Of a DNA stretch of 64,000 bases, positions 1-8,307 are shown piece by piece. The stretch's first letter is position 1; each line of letters begins with the position of its first letter. Origin of the DNA: SG8-39 sp041558415 (GTDB lineage Bacteria; Pseudomonadota; Gammaproteobacteria; Burkholderiales; SG8-39); assembly GCA_041558415.1 (NCBI GenBank), contig JBFFEY010000010.1, positions 15,366-79,365 of the forward strand, written 5' to 3'. The notes beneath the pieces are model-generated. The model saw only the letters and a program-made list of their open reading frames with translations, ran no database searches and was not told where the DNA came from. Position numbers and translations under genes: made by a program.

Positions 1-823
1 AGAGCGCATTGCGCGGCCCACCGGTGATGCGCGCTGCAAGGCGGGCAGCTTCACGCGCGGGCAGCGTCGGCAGGGCGTCGAGCAGGACGTCGAGCACCCG
101 CAGGCCGTCATCGCGCGCGTCGTCGCCGTGCGGACGCGGACCGAGCACCAGCACGAACTCGCCGCGCTCGCGATTGGCGTCGGCGTCCAGCCAGGCGCCT
201 GCCTCGGCGAGCGGCAGGCGGACCAGTTCCTCGAATTTCTTCGTCAGCTCGCGCGCGATCACCACCTCGCGCTCGCCGCCGAAGCGCGCTTCGAGCGCGG
301 CGAGGGTCGCGCGAATGCGATGCGGCGCCTCGAAGAACACGACGGGCCATGCCAGGTCGAAGTCCTCCAGCGCTTTGCGGCGCGCGGCCGCCGTCGAGGG
401 CAGGAATCCGGCGAACAGCCATGGCCCGGCGACGAAGCCTGAGGCGGACAGCGCAGCGGTGGCCGCGCTCGGGCCGGGAACCGGGACCACCCGGACCCCC
501 GCCGCGTGCGCCGCGGCCACCAGCAGCGCGCCCGGATCGGAGAGGCCCGGCGTGCCGGCATCCGTGACGATGGCGGCGTCCTTGCCCGCCCGCAGGGTTT
601 CGAGCAGTGCCGCGCTCGCGGCACGTTCGTTGTGCCGGTGCAGGGTCGCCGTGCGCGTACCGATGCCGTGCCGCGCCAGCAGCGTGCGTGAGGTTCTGGT
701 GTCCTCGCAGGCAATGACGTCGACCTGGGCGAGGGTCTGCAAGGCCCGCGCGCTGAGATCGGCCAGATTGCCGATTGGCGTCGCGACGACGAACAGGGTT
801 CCAGGAACGGAGGGCACGGTCAA
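1..823 (-). CDS. rsmI: 16S rRNA (cytidine(1402)-2'-O)-methyltransferase, 3'-truncated by window edge
   Basis: RsmI 2'-O-methylates C1402 of 16S rRNA in the ribosomal decoding centre, using SAM. Read leftward, the protein begins with TLFVVATPIGNLADLS, then ACEDTRTSRTLLARHGI, the SAM-site segment TDAGTPGLSDPG and VVPVPGPSA, all family hallmarks of this tetrapyrrole-methylase-like fold. About 270 residues are present. The family is near 285, so only the extreme C-terminus lies outside the window. There is no ATG in frame: the start is TTG at 823 or GTG at 817, and I chose the longer. It is divergent from yraN with about 60 bases between. In E. coli rsmI is divergent from an lpoA-yraN cluster; lpoA is absent here. 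Confidence 0.9.
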   Translation of the reverse strand, partial: MTVPSVPGTLFVVATPIGNLADLSARALQTLAQVDVIACEDTRTSRTLLARHGIGTRTATLHRHNERAASAALLETLRAGKDAAIVTDAGTPGLSDPGALLVAAAHAAGVRVVPVPGPSAATAALSASGFVAGPWLFAGFLPSTAAARRKALEDFDLAWPVVFFEAPHRIRATLAALEARFGGEREVVIARELTKKFEELVRLPLAEAGAWLDADANRERGEFVLVLGPRPHGDDARDDGLRVLDVLLDALPTLPAREAARLAARITGGPRNAL

Positions 824-885
824 CGGAATCGCTGCGGCTTCGTTAGAACCCGCATGCGCGGGGGTCAGCCGACAGCTAGGGTGCC

Positions 886-1236
886 ATGAACCGCAGCGGT
901 GCGCGAGCGGAGGCGCTATGCGCGGAACGGCTGCGTCGCGCTGGGCTGCGCATCATTGCGCGGAACTGGCGCTGCCGGCTGGGCGAGATCGACATCGTCG
1001 CCGAAGAAGCGGGGGTGACCGTGTTCGCCGAGGTGCGGCTGCGTACAGCGGGCCGCTTCGGCGGCGCCGCGGAAAGCATCACGGCGGCGAAGCGCGCACG
1101 CCTTGTCGCGGCGGCGCAGCAGTATCTGGCCGGCCGCCGCGAGCGGCATTGCCGGTTCGACGTACTGCTGCTTGACGCCGCGGACTCGATGCGGACCGAG
1201 GATATCGAGTGGATCCGCAACGCCTTTGAGGCATGA
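886..1236 (+). CDS. yraN: YraN family (UPF0102) nuclease-fold protein
   Basis: A 116-residue protein of the UPF0102/YraN family, which has a restriction-endonuclease-like fold but no settled function. Visible features are the N-terminal RAEALCAERLRRAGLRIIARN, the GEIDIVAEE acidic motif, and FAEVRLRTAGRFGGAAESI, which corresponds to the family's FVEVKxR active-site-like strand. In this copy the usual Lys is Arg (EVR). Its neighbours rsmI and gmhA match the conserved gammaproteobacterial and betaproteobacterial context. A strong hairpin follows the stop codon. Confidence 0.88.
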   Translation: MNRSGARAEALCAERLRRAGLRIIARNWRCRLGEIDIVAEEAGVTVFAEVRLRTAGRFGGAAESITAAKRARLVAAAQQYLAGRRERHCRFDVLLLDAADSMRTEDIEWIRNAFEA

Positions 1237-1237
1237 G

Positions 1238-1268
1238 CCGGGGCACGTCGGTGTCTGACGCGCCCCGG
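1238..1268 (+). terminator. GC-rich hairpin after yraN
   Basis: Arms CCGGGGC (1238-1244) and GCCCCGG (1262-1268) enclose an inner CGTC/GACG stem, giving an almost continuous 11-bp stem. It begins right after the yraN stop codon. There is no T-run, so it could be a terminator acting with Rho or an mRNA 3'-end stabiliser. Confidence 0.45.
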
Positions 1269-1353
1269 TGACGCTCGTGGCGCAGCCTGCCGCTGGGTGC
1301 AGCCCCGCGCCAAGGCCGGCGTTCGCGTGGAGGCGGCAGTGTAGAATTTCTGC

Positions 1354-1995
1354 ATGGCCTCAGTGCAGAAGGCGGGCTCGACGGATCAGTCTGAATCGGC
1401 CGCCGAGCTGGCGGCGCGCATCGGCACGCACTTTCGCGAAAGCGCCAATCTCAAGCTTTCCAGTGCGGAGCGGCTCGCCGCGCCGATCGCGCGGGCCGCA
1501 TCGCTGATGGTCGAGAGCCTGCGCGCGGGCGGCAAGATCCTGGCCTGCGGCAATGGCGGCTCAGCGGCGGATGCCCAGCATTTCGCCGCCGAGCTGGTCA
1601 ACCGGTTCGAGGTGGAGCGCCCGCCGCTTGCAGCGGTCGCCCTCACCACCGACAGTTCGGCGCTGACATCGATCGCAAACGACTATCGCTACGAGGACGT
1701 TTTCGCCAAACAGCTGCGCGCCCTCGGCCGCGCCGGCGACGTGCTGCTGGCGATCTCGACGAGCGGCAATTCGGCCAGCGTTCTGGAGGCGGTGGCGGTG
1801 GCGCAGGCGCTTGGCGTGCGGGTGGTGGCGCTGACCGGCGGGCATGGGGGGCGGCTCGGGGAACGGATCGCCCAGGGCGATGTCCACGTCAATGTGCCGC
1901 ACACGAGCACGGCGCGCGTGCAGGAAGTGCATCTGCTGGCGCTGCACTGCCTGTGCGATGCCATTGATCATCAAATGTTCGGAGCCAAATCATGA
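1354..1995 (+). CDS. gmhA: SIS-domain phosphoheptose isomerase (GmhA/DiaA family)
   Basis: A 213-residue single SIS-domain protein. GmhA isomerises sedoheptulose 7-phosphate to D-glycero-D-manno-heptose 7-phosphate, the first step of LPS heptose synthesis. The related DiaA binds DnaA. Seen here: GNGGSAADAQHFAAELVNRF with the conserved Ser and catalytic-type Glu, AISTSGNSASVLEAV, and the C-terminal HLLALHCLCDAID helix. The hldC gene two positions downstream favours the heptose role, although the BON neighbour is the diaA context of E. coli. A TAGAAT sequence (1342-1347) lies only 6 bases before the ATG, so a nearly leaderless transcript is possible. The stop overlaps the next start by 4 bases. 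Confidence 0.85.
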   Translation: MASVQKAGSTDQSESAAELAARIGTHFRESANLKLSSAERLAAPIARAASLMVESLRAGGKILACGNGGSAADAQHFAAELVNRFEVERPPLAAVALTTDSSALTSIANDYRYEDVFAKQLRALGRAGDVLLAISTSGNSASVLEAVAVAQALGVRVVALTGGHGGRLGERIAQGDVHVNVPHTSTARVQEVHLLALHCLCDAIDHQMFGAKS

Positions 1996-2618
1996 GCACA
2001 CGCAACTGCTGCACGGGGTCGACCCTGGGGGTGGTTTTCGCGGCCCTGATGTTCCTGCAGGGGTGCGCCGAAACCGTGATTGCAGTCGGGGCGGGTGCCG
2101 CCGTCATGTCGTACACCGACCGGCGCTCGACGGGCGCGCAGGTCGACGACGAGGGCATCGAGCTGCGCGTCGCCAACCGCATCGACGAGCGCTTCGGCGA
2201 CAAGTTGCACATCAACGTCACGTCGTTCAACTACGTCGTGCTGCTGACCGGCGAGGTGCCGGATGCCGGCACCCGCGCAGAGGTCGAGAAGATCGCGCGC
2301 GGTGCAGCCGGGGTGCGCAGCGTGGCCAACGAGACCCAGGTTGCCGGCGTGTCCTCGTTCGGGGCGCGCACCAACGATTCGTACATCACTTCCAAGGTCA
2401 AGGCCCGCTTCCTCGACGTCGGTCACTTCAATCCGAATCACGTCAAGGTGGTGACGGAGGCGAGCGTGGTCTACCTGATGGGCATCGTGAGCGAGGCCGA
2501 GGCCAAGGAGGCGGTCGAAATCGCGCGCACCACCGGTGGGGTGCTCAAGGTCGTGAAGATCTTCGAGTACTGCACGCCGGGCCAGGCGCCCTGCAAGGCG
2601 CCGGAAAAGGCCTCCTGA
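1992..2618 (+). CDS. BON-domain outer-membrane lipoprotein (DolP/YraP-like)
   Basis: A 208-residue lipoprotein precursor. A signal peptide ends in the lipobox LQGC (Cys25). Two BON domains follow, roughly residues 55-125 and 135-200. The first is recognisable by ELRVANRIDERFGDKLHINV and the second by NDSYITSKVKARFLDVG. In E. coli the equivalent DolP binds anionic phospholipid and supports outer-membrane integrity and BAM function. The ATG overlaps the gmhA stop, so the two are probably translationally coupled. The gene position after gmhA/diaA matches the dolP locus. Confidence 0.85.
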   Translation: MSTRNCCTGSTLGVVFAALMFLQGCAETVIAVGAGAAVMSYTDRRSTGAQVDDEGIELRVANRIDERFGDKLHINVTSFNYVVLLTGEVPDAGTRAEVEKIARGAAGVRSVANETQVAGVSSFGARTNDSYITSKVKARFLDVGHFNPNHVKVVTEASVVYLMGIVSEAEAKEAVEIARTTGGVLKVVKIFEYCTPGQAPCKAPEKAS

Positions 2619-2637
2619 ACAGACGCTGGCGGCGGTC

Positions 2638-3135
2638 GTGGCCCAGCAGGGTGCACCGGCCTTCGAGCGCAAGATCCGCGCGCCGCAGGACCTGGCACAG
2701 TGGATTGCCACCTTGGCGCGGCCGCTGGTCTTCACCAACGGGGTGTTCGACCTTCTGCACCGCGGCCACGTCACCTACCTGGCGCGCGCGCGGGCGCGCG
2801 GCGCCGCGCTGCTCGTGGCACTGAACAGTGATGCGTCGGTTCGACAGCTGGCGAAGGCTGCGGACCGCCCGATCAACCGGCTCGACGACCGTCTGGCGCT
2901 GGTCGCGTCGCTCGAATCGGTCAATGCGGTGACGTGGTTCGATGCGGACACGCCGGCGGCGCTGATCGAGGCCTGCCGGCCCGAGGTGCTGGTCAAGGGG
3001 GGGGACTGGCCCGTCGAGCACATTGTCGGTGCCGCCGGCGTGCTGGCGCGCGGTGGCGAGGTCGTGTCGATCCCCTTCGAGCATCAGCGCTCGACGACCG
3101 AATTGCTGGCGAGGATCCGCGGTACCTCGGTCTGA
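2638..3135 (+). CDS. hldC: D-glycero-beta-D-manno-heptose 1-phosphate adenylyltransferase
   Basis: A 165-residue stand-alone nucleotidyltransferase, equivalent to the C-terminal half of E. coli HldE. It transfers AMP to heptose 1-phosphate for ADP-heptose and LPS core synthesis. Seen: TNGVFDLLHRGHVTYL with the catalytic HxGH (HRGH), LNSDASVR, VKGGDW, and the C-terminal STTELLARI. The start is GTG, about 20 bases after the BON gene. The kinase half (hldA) is not in the window; split genes are usual in betaproteobacteria. Confidence 0.9.
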   Translation: MAQQGAPAFERKIRAPQDLAQWIATLARPLVFTNGVFDLLHRGHVTYLARARARGAALLVALNSDASVRQLAKAADRPINRLDDRLALVASLESVNAVTWFDADTPAALIEACRPEVLVKGGDWPVEHIVGAAGVLARGGEVVSIPFEHQRSTTELLARIRGTSV

Positions 3136-3162
3136 GGCGCGCGCGGGACCATTGCGCTGCGG

Positions 3163-3714
3163 ATGGGCTGCCGCGAGAATAGCGGCGTGCGCCTGCGGCA
3201 GATCAACATCGACTACGACGCCGAACACGACCGGCTACTGATGCGCATCGGCACCAGCGACGGCGCGGAGTTGCGGCTGTGGCTGACGCGCCGCTACGTC
3301 AAGCTGCTGTGGCCGCTGCTGGTGAAGCTGGCCGAAGACGCAAGCCCGCGTATCCGCACGCAGGCCAATCCTGAGGCGCGCAAGGCGCTGCTTGGGCTCG
3401 AGCACGAGCAGGCGCTGTCGCGCGCCGACTTTTCGCGTCCCTACGAGAACGTGACGCCGACGACGCCGCTCGGCGAGGCGCCGCTGCTGTTGGCGCGCAT
3501 CCAGACCGGCCATGACCGCAAGGGCCAGCCGATCGTTGCACTGCATCCTTCCGACGGACAGGGCGTCACACTCAACCTGGATGCCGTCCTGCTGCATTCG
3601 CTATGTCGCCTGCTGCAGGCGGCGGCACAAAAGAGCGACTGGGACGTCGAGCTGCGGCTGCCCGGAGCCGAGAACCGGGCGACAACGGAACGCGCCCAGC
3701 GGACCATCAACTGA
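3163..3714 (+). CDS. conserved hypothetical protein, unknown function
   Basis: 183 residues (or fewer, if an internal start is used). I do not recognise a named domain. The N-terminal part, RLRQINIDYDAEHDRLLMRI, looks like beta-strands with acidic turns, followed by LRLWLTRRYVKLLWPLL, an amphipathic helix. No signal peptide, transmembrane segment or cysteine motif is seen. It lies 27 bases after hldC and just before the helicase gene on the same strand. Its codon use matches its neighbours, so it is very likely a real gene. Confidence 0.7.
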   Translation: MGCRENSGVRLRQINIDYDAEHDRLLMRIGTSDGAELRLWLTRRYVKLLWPLLVKLAEDASPRIRTQANPEARKALLGLEHEQALSRADFSRPYENVTPTTPLGEAPLLLARIQTGHDRKGQPIVALHPSDGQGVTLNLDAVLLHSLCRLLQAAAQKSDWDVELRLPGAENRATTERAQRTIN

Positions 3715-3735
3715 GCGGCCGGCGCAGCGGGCGCG

Positions 3736-3741
3736 TATAAT
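3736..3741 (+). promoter_or_regulatory. possible -10 element before the helicase gene
   Basis: A perfect TATAAT lies in the 70-base gap between the unknown ORF and the helicase. It is about 40 bases before the inferred start. No convincing -35 hexamer stands 16-18 bases upstream, so this is only a candidate. Confidence 0.3.
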
Positions 3742-3782
3742 CCTCTGTTTCCGCATCGCGGAAGCCAACGGAGCAGTACGTC

Positions 3783-5192
3783 ATCGATTCCGGATTTGAA
3801 CAGCTCGGCCTGATCGAGCCCCTGCTGCGGGCGGTCACCGAGCTTGGCTACCAGACGCCGACGCCGGTGCAGGCGCAGGCGATTCCCCTCGTTTTGCAAG
3901 GTCGAGACCTGATGGCAGGCGCGCAGACGGGCACGGGCAAGACCGCCGCGTTCGCTTTGCCGATCCTGCAGCAGATCGCGCCGCTCACCAATACCAGTGC
4001 GTCGCCGGCGCGCCACCCGGTGCGGGCCCTCGTGCTGGCGCCGACGCGCGAACTCGCCATCCAGGTCGAGGCGAGCTTCCGCGAGTACGCGCAGCATCTG
4101 CCCTTGCGCACCACGGTCGTCTACGGCGGCGTGGACATGAATGCGCAAATCGCCGAGTTGCGCCGCGGTGTCGAGGTGCTGGTCGCGACGCCGGGGCGGC
4201 TGCTCGATCACGTGCAGAACCGCACGGTGACCTTCGGCCAGGTCTCCGTGCTGACGCTGGACGAGGCGGACCGCATGCTCGACATGGGTTTTCTGCCGGA
4301 CATCCGCCGCATCATCGCGCTGCTGCCCGGGCGGCGCCAGAATCTGCTGTTTTCCGCAACGTTTCCCGAAGAGATCCGCAAGCTGGCCTCAAGCCTGCTG
4401 CACGATCCGGCGGAGATCCAGATTGCCGCGCGCAATGCCGTGGCGGATTTGGTGACACACGTTGTTTACCCGGTCGCGCGGGAAAAGAAACGCGAGCTGT
4501 TGTGCCACCTGATCCGCACGCGCAATCTGACGCAGGTGCTGGTCTTTAGCGGAACACGCATCGGTGCGAACCGGCTCGCGCACCAGCTGCGCCGCGAGCA
4601 CATTCATGCCGACGCGATTCATGGCGACAAATCCCAGGCGGAGAGGCTCGAGGCACTCGAGGGATTCAAGTCCGGCCGCACTGCCGTGCTGGTGGCGACC
4701 GACGTCGCCTCGCGCGGCCTGGACATCGAGGGCCTGCCGCAGGTGATCAACTTCGATATCCCGCACTCGCCAGAGGACTACGTGCACCGCATCGGCAGGA
4801 CAGGCCGCGCCGGTACGGCGGGAGAAGCGATTTCGCTGGTGGCGCCGGAAGACCGCGACGCCCTCGCCGCCATCGAGAAGCTGATCGGACGTTCGATCGA
4901 GCGGGTGCTCGTGCCTGGTTTCGAGCCGAACGCGGGCGCGATGGCGGCCGTCATGGGCCGTTCCGGGCGGGGCGAGTCGCGCGGTCGCGGGGAGGCCCGC
5001 GGGCGCGGTGCGGGTCGCCGTGCGGGCGGCGTGGCGCGTGCCGTCGAGGCGGCGGACCCGATCTTCTCGAAGCCCTACGAGCCGGGCGCCGCAACGCCCG
5101 CCGAGCTGCCCCGCAGCGCGCCGGCTGCGCCCGAACGGCGCCCGAAGCAGGTCGCCGTGTTACTCGGCGGCGCGCGCCCGTCCAAGGGCTGA
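3783..5192 (+). CDS. rhlE: DEAD-box ATP-dependent RNA helicase, RhlE-type, apparent AUC start
   Basis: About 469 residues. All core motifs are visible: the Q motif (F..LGL...GYQTPTPVQAQAIP), AQTGTGKT, PTRELA, DEAD, SAT and HRIGRTGRAG. The C-terminal tail is rich in Gly, Arg and Glu, as in RhlE proteins that act in ribosome maturation and RNA decay. The start is odd. The frame is open from 3741, but the first ATG/GTG/TTG is GTG 3867, inside the Q motif and past the conserved Phe. An AUC at 3783 stands 9 bases after GGAG (3770-3773) and is the best start I can find. A base error in the assembly is the alternative. Confidence 0.88.
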   Translation: MDSGFEQLGLIEPLLRAVTELGYQTPTPVQAQAIPLVLQGRDLMAGAQTGTGKTAAFALPILQQIAPLTNTSASPARHPVRALVLAPTRELAIQVEASFREYAQHLPLRTTVVYGGVDMNAQIAELRRGVEVLVATPGRLLDHVQNRTVTFGQVSVLTLDEADRMLDMGFLPDIRRIIALLPGRRQNLLFSATFPEEIRKLASSLLHDPAEIQIAARNAVADLVTHVVYPVAREKKRELLCHLIRTRNLTQVLVFSGTRIGANRLAHQLRREHIHADAIHGDKSQAERLEALEGFKSGRTAVLVATDVASRGLDIEGLPQVINFDIPHSPEDYVHRIGRTGRAGTAGEAISLVAPEDRDALAAIEKLIGRSIERVLVPGFEPNAGAMAAVMGRSGRGESRGRGEARGRGAGRRAGGVARAVEAADPIFSKPYEPGAATPAELPRSAPAAPERRPKQVAVLLGGARPSKG

Positions 5193-5216
5193 GCGCCGAC
5201 GGGATGCCGCGGGGCG

Positions 5217-5245
5217 CGGCGCCCGATCAGACGGAGCGGGCGCCG
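5217..5245. terminator. inverted repeat between convergent rhlE and SDR genes
   Basis: Perfect 8-bp arms CGGCGCCC (5217-5224) and GGGCGCCG (5238-5245) with a 13-base loop. They lie just after the helicase stop and overlap the end of the SDR gene. The position suits a two-way terminator, but no T-run follows on either side. Confidence 0.35.
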
Positions 5246-6000
5246 TCGACCTCGATGCAAACCCCGGAGACGAAGCTCGCGTCGTCCGAAGCCAGGTAGA
5301 GACATGCGTTGGCGACGTCGAGGGGCGTCGAAAACCGGCCCATCGGGATTGTCGCGAGAAAGCGCTTGCGCGCCTCGTCGCTCACCGCACCGCCCGCAAA
5401 TTCCGCCGACAGCGCCGTGTCCGGGCTGAACACGGGATTCACGCAGTTCACGCGGATGTTGTCGGCACCGAACTCGCCGGCCATCGACTTGGACATGAGG
5501 ATGACCGCGCCCTTGGAACTGTTGTAGACGGTCAGCCCGGGGCGCGGACGGATGCCCGCGGTCGAGGCGATGTTGATGATGCAGCCGCCGCCCTGCTTGC
5601 GCATCACCGGGACCGCGTGAATCGCCGAGAGGTACACGCTTTTCACGTTCACCGCATACACCCGGTCGAACTCGGCCTCGGTGACCTCCAGGTAGGGTTT
5701 GTTGCGATGTGTCCAGCCCGCGTTGTTGACGACGATGTCGAGCCGGCCGAACGCCGACTGCGCGGCGCCGATCAGGCTCGCCCAGTCCTTGGAACGTGTC
5801 ACGTCCTCCTTGACGAACACCGCCTTGCCTCCGGCGCTCGAGATTTCGCCTGCCACGCGCTGGCCGCCGGCGGCATTGATGTCGTTGACCACGACCCCGG
5901 CGCCTTCCTGCGCGAATCGCTTGGCGATGCCTTCGCCGAAGCCGGAGCCGGCGCCCGTCACGATTGCGATTTTTCCGCTCAGTCTCATCGTCTGATCCAT
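5227..6000 (-). CDS. short-chain dehydrogenase/reductase (SDR family)
   Basis: 257 residues with the classical SDR layout: the nucleotide-binding TGAGSGFG near residue 15, NNAG near 90, the catalytic Ser in NIASTAGI, and YNSSK carrying the catalytic Tyr and Lys. The C-terminus ends SGVCIEVDGARSV, typical of 3-oxoacyl-ACP or hydroxyacid-type reductases. The substrate cannot be told from sequence. ATG is used (MDQTMRL); a second ATG four codons on is possible. It is convergent with the helicase. The next gene on the same strand is a FemAB/GNAT-like protein, separated by 90 bases. Confidence 0.85.
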   Translation of the reverse strand: MDQTMRLSGKIAIVTGAGSGFGEGIAKRFAQEGAGVVVNDINAAGGQRVAGEISSAGGKAVFVKEDVTRSKDWASLIGAAQSAFGRLDIVVNNAGWTHRNKPYLEVTEAEFDRVYAVNVKSVYLSAIHAVPVMRKQGGGCIINIASTAGIRPRPGLTVYNSSKGAVILMSKSMAGEFGADNIRVNCVNPVFSPDTALSAEFAGGAVSDEARKRFLATIPMGRFSTPLDVANACLYLASDDASFVSGVCIEVDGARSV

Positions 6001-6089
6001 TCCATGCTGTACGGGTTATCCAAAACTAATGTTAATCGCGCGGGGGCCGGAGCGTCTTGATCTTGGTGAAACTCACTGAGCCGTCCGCT

Positions 6090-7226
6090 TCAGGCGGCCT
6101 TGAAAGGCGAGTGCTCGGCGAGTTCGGTCACGTAATGGGCGATGCCGTGACGCTCCCTCGCAAGGTAGTCCTCGATGGCCCGCGCAAAGGCCGGGTGTGC
6201 CAGCCAGTGCGCCGACAGGGTTTCAACCGGCATCAGGCCGCGAAACAGCTTGTGCTCGCCCTGGGCGCCGCCCTCGAAGCTGCGCAGGCCCTCGGTGATC
6301 GCGTATTCGATGGGCTGGTAGTAGCAGCACTCGAAATGCAGCAGCGGGATGTATTCCACCGCGCCCCAGTAGCGGCCGAACAGCGTATCGCCGCCGCGTA
6401 CCAGCAGCGACGCGGCGACCGGCGCGCCGGCGCGCTCGGCAAGCAGCAGCACCGCGTGCTCGCCGAGCGTCGCGCCGAACTGCCGAAAGAACGACAGGTT
6501 GAGATAGGGGCGCGAGCCGTGCGCGGCGTAGGTCGTGCGGTAGCAGCGATGAAAGAATTCCCAATGCGCGGGCTCGATTTCGTTGCCGCGCAGCCAGCGG
6601 AACGTGACGCCGGCCTCGCGCACGCGACGACGCTCCTGCCGGATGTTCTTGCGCCGGCGGTGCGACATGCGGGCAAGAAAGCCTTCGAAATCCGCGTCGC
6701 CGGCGCTCTCCCAGTGGAACTGAACGGTCCGCCGCAGCATCATGCCCTGCGCCTGCATGCGCACGCCTTCCGGCTCGGTGGGGAACAGGATGTGCAGCGA
6801 CGAGGTCTGCTTCGCGAGCTCGAGTGCCGCGGTGAGCAGCGCCTCGCGCACGTCGTCGGCGCGCGCGAGCAGCCGCGGGCCGGTGACCGGCGTGAACGGA
6901 ACCGCGCACAGCAGTTTGGGGTAGTACGCGATGCCATGACGTGCGTAGGCGTCGGCCCAGGCCCAGTCGAACACGTACTCGCCATAGGAATGCGATTTGA
7001 CGAACAGCGGCATGGCGCCGACCAGCGCGCCCGCCCGTCGCAGGAGCAGAAACTGCGGCTGCCAGCCCGTACGCGCGCTCGCGCAGCCCGATTCGATCAA
7101 GGCATCCAGGAAGGCGTGCTTGAGAAACGGGTGCCGCGCCTGCGCCGCGGCATCGTCGCCGAGCAGCGCGTCCCATTCCACGGCATCGACACCGCGCAGC
7201 GATTCGACAATGCCAAGACTTTCCAT
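6090..7226 (-). CDS. GNAT/FemAB-like N-acyltransferase family protein (COG3146 type)
   Basis: 378 residues from ATG 7226. The frame is open further upstream but would run into the glnB promoter region, so I chose the start giving MESLGIVESL. The sequence matches the large uncharacterised acyltransferase family often labelled peptidogalycan biosynthesis or recognition: HPFLKHAFLDAL, VFDWAWADAYARHG, YYPKLLCAVPFTPV, FGRYWGA, HFECCYYQPIEYAI and the C-terminal FEGGAQGEHKLFRGL. It is presumed cytoplasmic. The true substrate is unknown, and the family label is historical rather than tested. Confidence 0.8.
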   Translation of the reverse strand: MESLGIVESLRGVDAVEWDALLGDDAAAQARHPFLKHAFLDALIESGCASARTGWQPQFLLLRRAGALVGAMPLFVKSHSYGEYVFDWAWADAYARHGIAYYPKLLCAVPFTPVTGPRLLARADDVREALLTAALELAKQTSSLHILFPTEPEGVRMQAQGMMLRRTVQFHWESAGDADFEGFLARMSHRRRKNIRQERRRVREAGVTFRWLRGNEIEPAHWEFFHRCYRTTYAAHGSRPYLNLSFFRQFGATLGEHAVLLLAERAGAPVAASLLVRGGDTLFGRYWGAVEYIPLLHFECCYYQPIEYAITEGLRSFEGGAQGEHKLFRGLMPVETLSAHWLAHPAFARAIEDYLARERHGIAHYVTELAEHSPFKAA

Positions 7227-7350
7227 CGTCGCAGGGTTTTCGCGTCGCCTGGGAGAGAGGGGCCGATTATAGGGACAGCCCGCGGATGCGGGCGTCGCCG
7301 GATCCCGCGGAGGATGCCGTACAATTCTGGCCTTCGGGAAAGGGGGCGCG

Positions 7351-7689
7351 ATGAAAAAGATCGAAGCGATCGTCAAACCGTTTAAGCTCGATGAGGTGCG
7401 CGAAGCCCTCTCGGAGGTCGGGGTGACCGGCCTGACCGTGACCGAAGTCAAGGGTTTCGGGCGACAGAAGGGGCATACCGAGCTCTATCGCGGCGCCGAG
7501 TACGTGGTGGACTTTCTGCCCAAGGTCAAAATCGAAGTCGTGGTGGCGGACAACCAGGTCGACGCCGTGATCGATGCGATCGTGCGCTCGGCGCGCACCG
7601 GCAAGATCGGCGACGGCAAGATCTTCGTGACCGCGGTGGAGAACGTCGTGCGTATTCGCACCGGCGAAACCAACGAAGCGGCCGTCTGA
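7351..7689 (+). CDS. glnB: nitrogen regulatory protein P-II
   Basis: 112 residues, full family length. The T-loop contains GHTELYRGAEY with Tyr51, the residue uridylylated by GlnD. The B- and C-loop segments SARTGKIGDGKIFV and VVRIRTGE bind ATP and 2-oxoglutarate. P-II proteins relay nitrogen and carbon status to glutamine synthetase adenylylation and NtrB. No amtB or glnA is adjacent, so GlnB rather than GlnK is likelier, but this is inference. A purine-rich stretch (aaaggggg) precedes the ATG, and a TACAAT hexamer lies about 30 bases upstream. Confidence 0.93.
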   Translation: MKKIEAIVKPFKLDEVREALSEVGVTGLTVTEVKGFGRQKGHTELYRGAEYVVDFLPKVKIEVVVADNQVDAVIDAIVRSARTGKIGDGKIFVTAVENVVRIRTGETNEAAV

Positions 7690-7707
7690 GCGCGGGCGAT
7701 TGAACGT

Positions 7708-7724
7708 CCGGCGGTGTGCGCCGG
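7708..7724. terminator. hairpin between convergent glnB and smr
   Basis: CCGGCG (7708-7713) and CGCCGG (7719-7724) with a 5-base loop, in the 45-base gap between convergent genes. The location suits transcription termination in either direction. No T-run is present. Confidence 0.35.
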
Positions 7725-7734
7725 CGCCAGGCGC

Positions 7735-8286
7735 CTAGGGGCGTTTGCGCAAAAGGACCAGCATCGCACCGCTGCCGCCGTGCGCCGCGGGGGCTTGGCA
7801 GAACGCGAGCACATCGTCGCGGCGCGGCAGGAGCTTATGCAGATAATGCTTCAGGACCGGCTCACGATTGCGCGAGCCAAGCCCTTTGCCGTGGATGATG
7901 CGCACGCAGCGCATGCGCCGCGCGCTGCAGGTGCGCAGAAACAAGCGAAGATGCTCCGCGGCCTGGGCGCGGTTCATGCCGTGCAGATCGAGGTCGCTCT
8001 GAATCACCCAGTGGCCGCGACGCAGCTTGCGCAGCACATCGCGCGACAGGCCGTGGCGCAGGAAACTGAGTTCCTCGCCCGAGTCCAGCAGATGGTCGAG
8101 CGAAACCGGTCCGCACAGCGATTCGCCGAGAACCGCGCGCTCGTCCCGCCGGCGCTGCTGCGCATCGGGAGCGGGCGGCGCGCGGCGTAGCGCGACGCGG
8201 CGCCGCGCGCGCGGCGCGATCGGGCGGACGTCCACCATCGCCCTGCGGAAGTCGTCGTCGGGCGAGGAATCACGGCTATCCGTCAT
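7735..8286 (-). CDS. Smr-domain protein (putative endonuclease)
   Basis: About 183 residues from the ATG at 8286; an ATG seven codons earlier (8307) would overlap the trxB stop region. The N-terminal half is arginine-rich and probably disordered. The C-terminal half is an Smr domain with LDLHGMNRAQAAEHLRLFL and VRIIHGKGLGS, matching the family's LDLHG and HGKG signatures. Smr domains nick DNA or cut RNA, and stand-alone forms act in ribosome rescue in some bacteria. It follows trxB directly, as in many betaproteobacteria, and is probably co-transcribed with it. Confidence 0.85.
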   Translation of the reverse strand: MTDSRDSSPDDDFRRAMVDVRPIAPRARRRVALRRAPPAPDAQQRRRDERAVLGESLCGPVSLDHLLDSGEELSFLRHGLSRDVLRKLRRGHWVIQSDLDLHGMNRAQAAEHLRLFLRTCSARRMRCVRIIHGKGLGSRNREPVLKHYLHKLLPRRDDVLAFCQAPAAHGGSGAMLVLLRKRP

Positions 8287-8307
8287 GTGCGGCGCGGCCT
8301 CGGGCAC

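Noticed and set aside
9..1175. Long open frame on the plus strand over rsmI and yraN
   Set aside because: It is antisense to rsmI, whose motifs are unmistakable, and out of frame with yraN. The protein is Arg/Ala/Ser-rich nonsense typical of GC-rich shadows.
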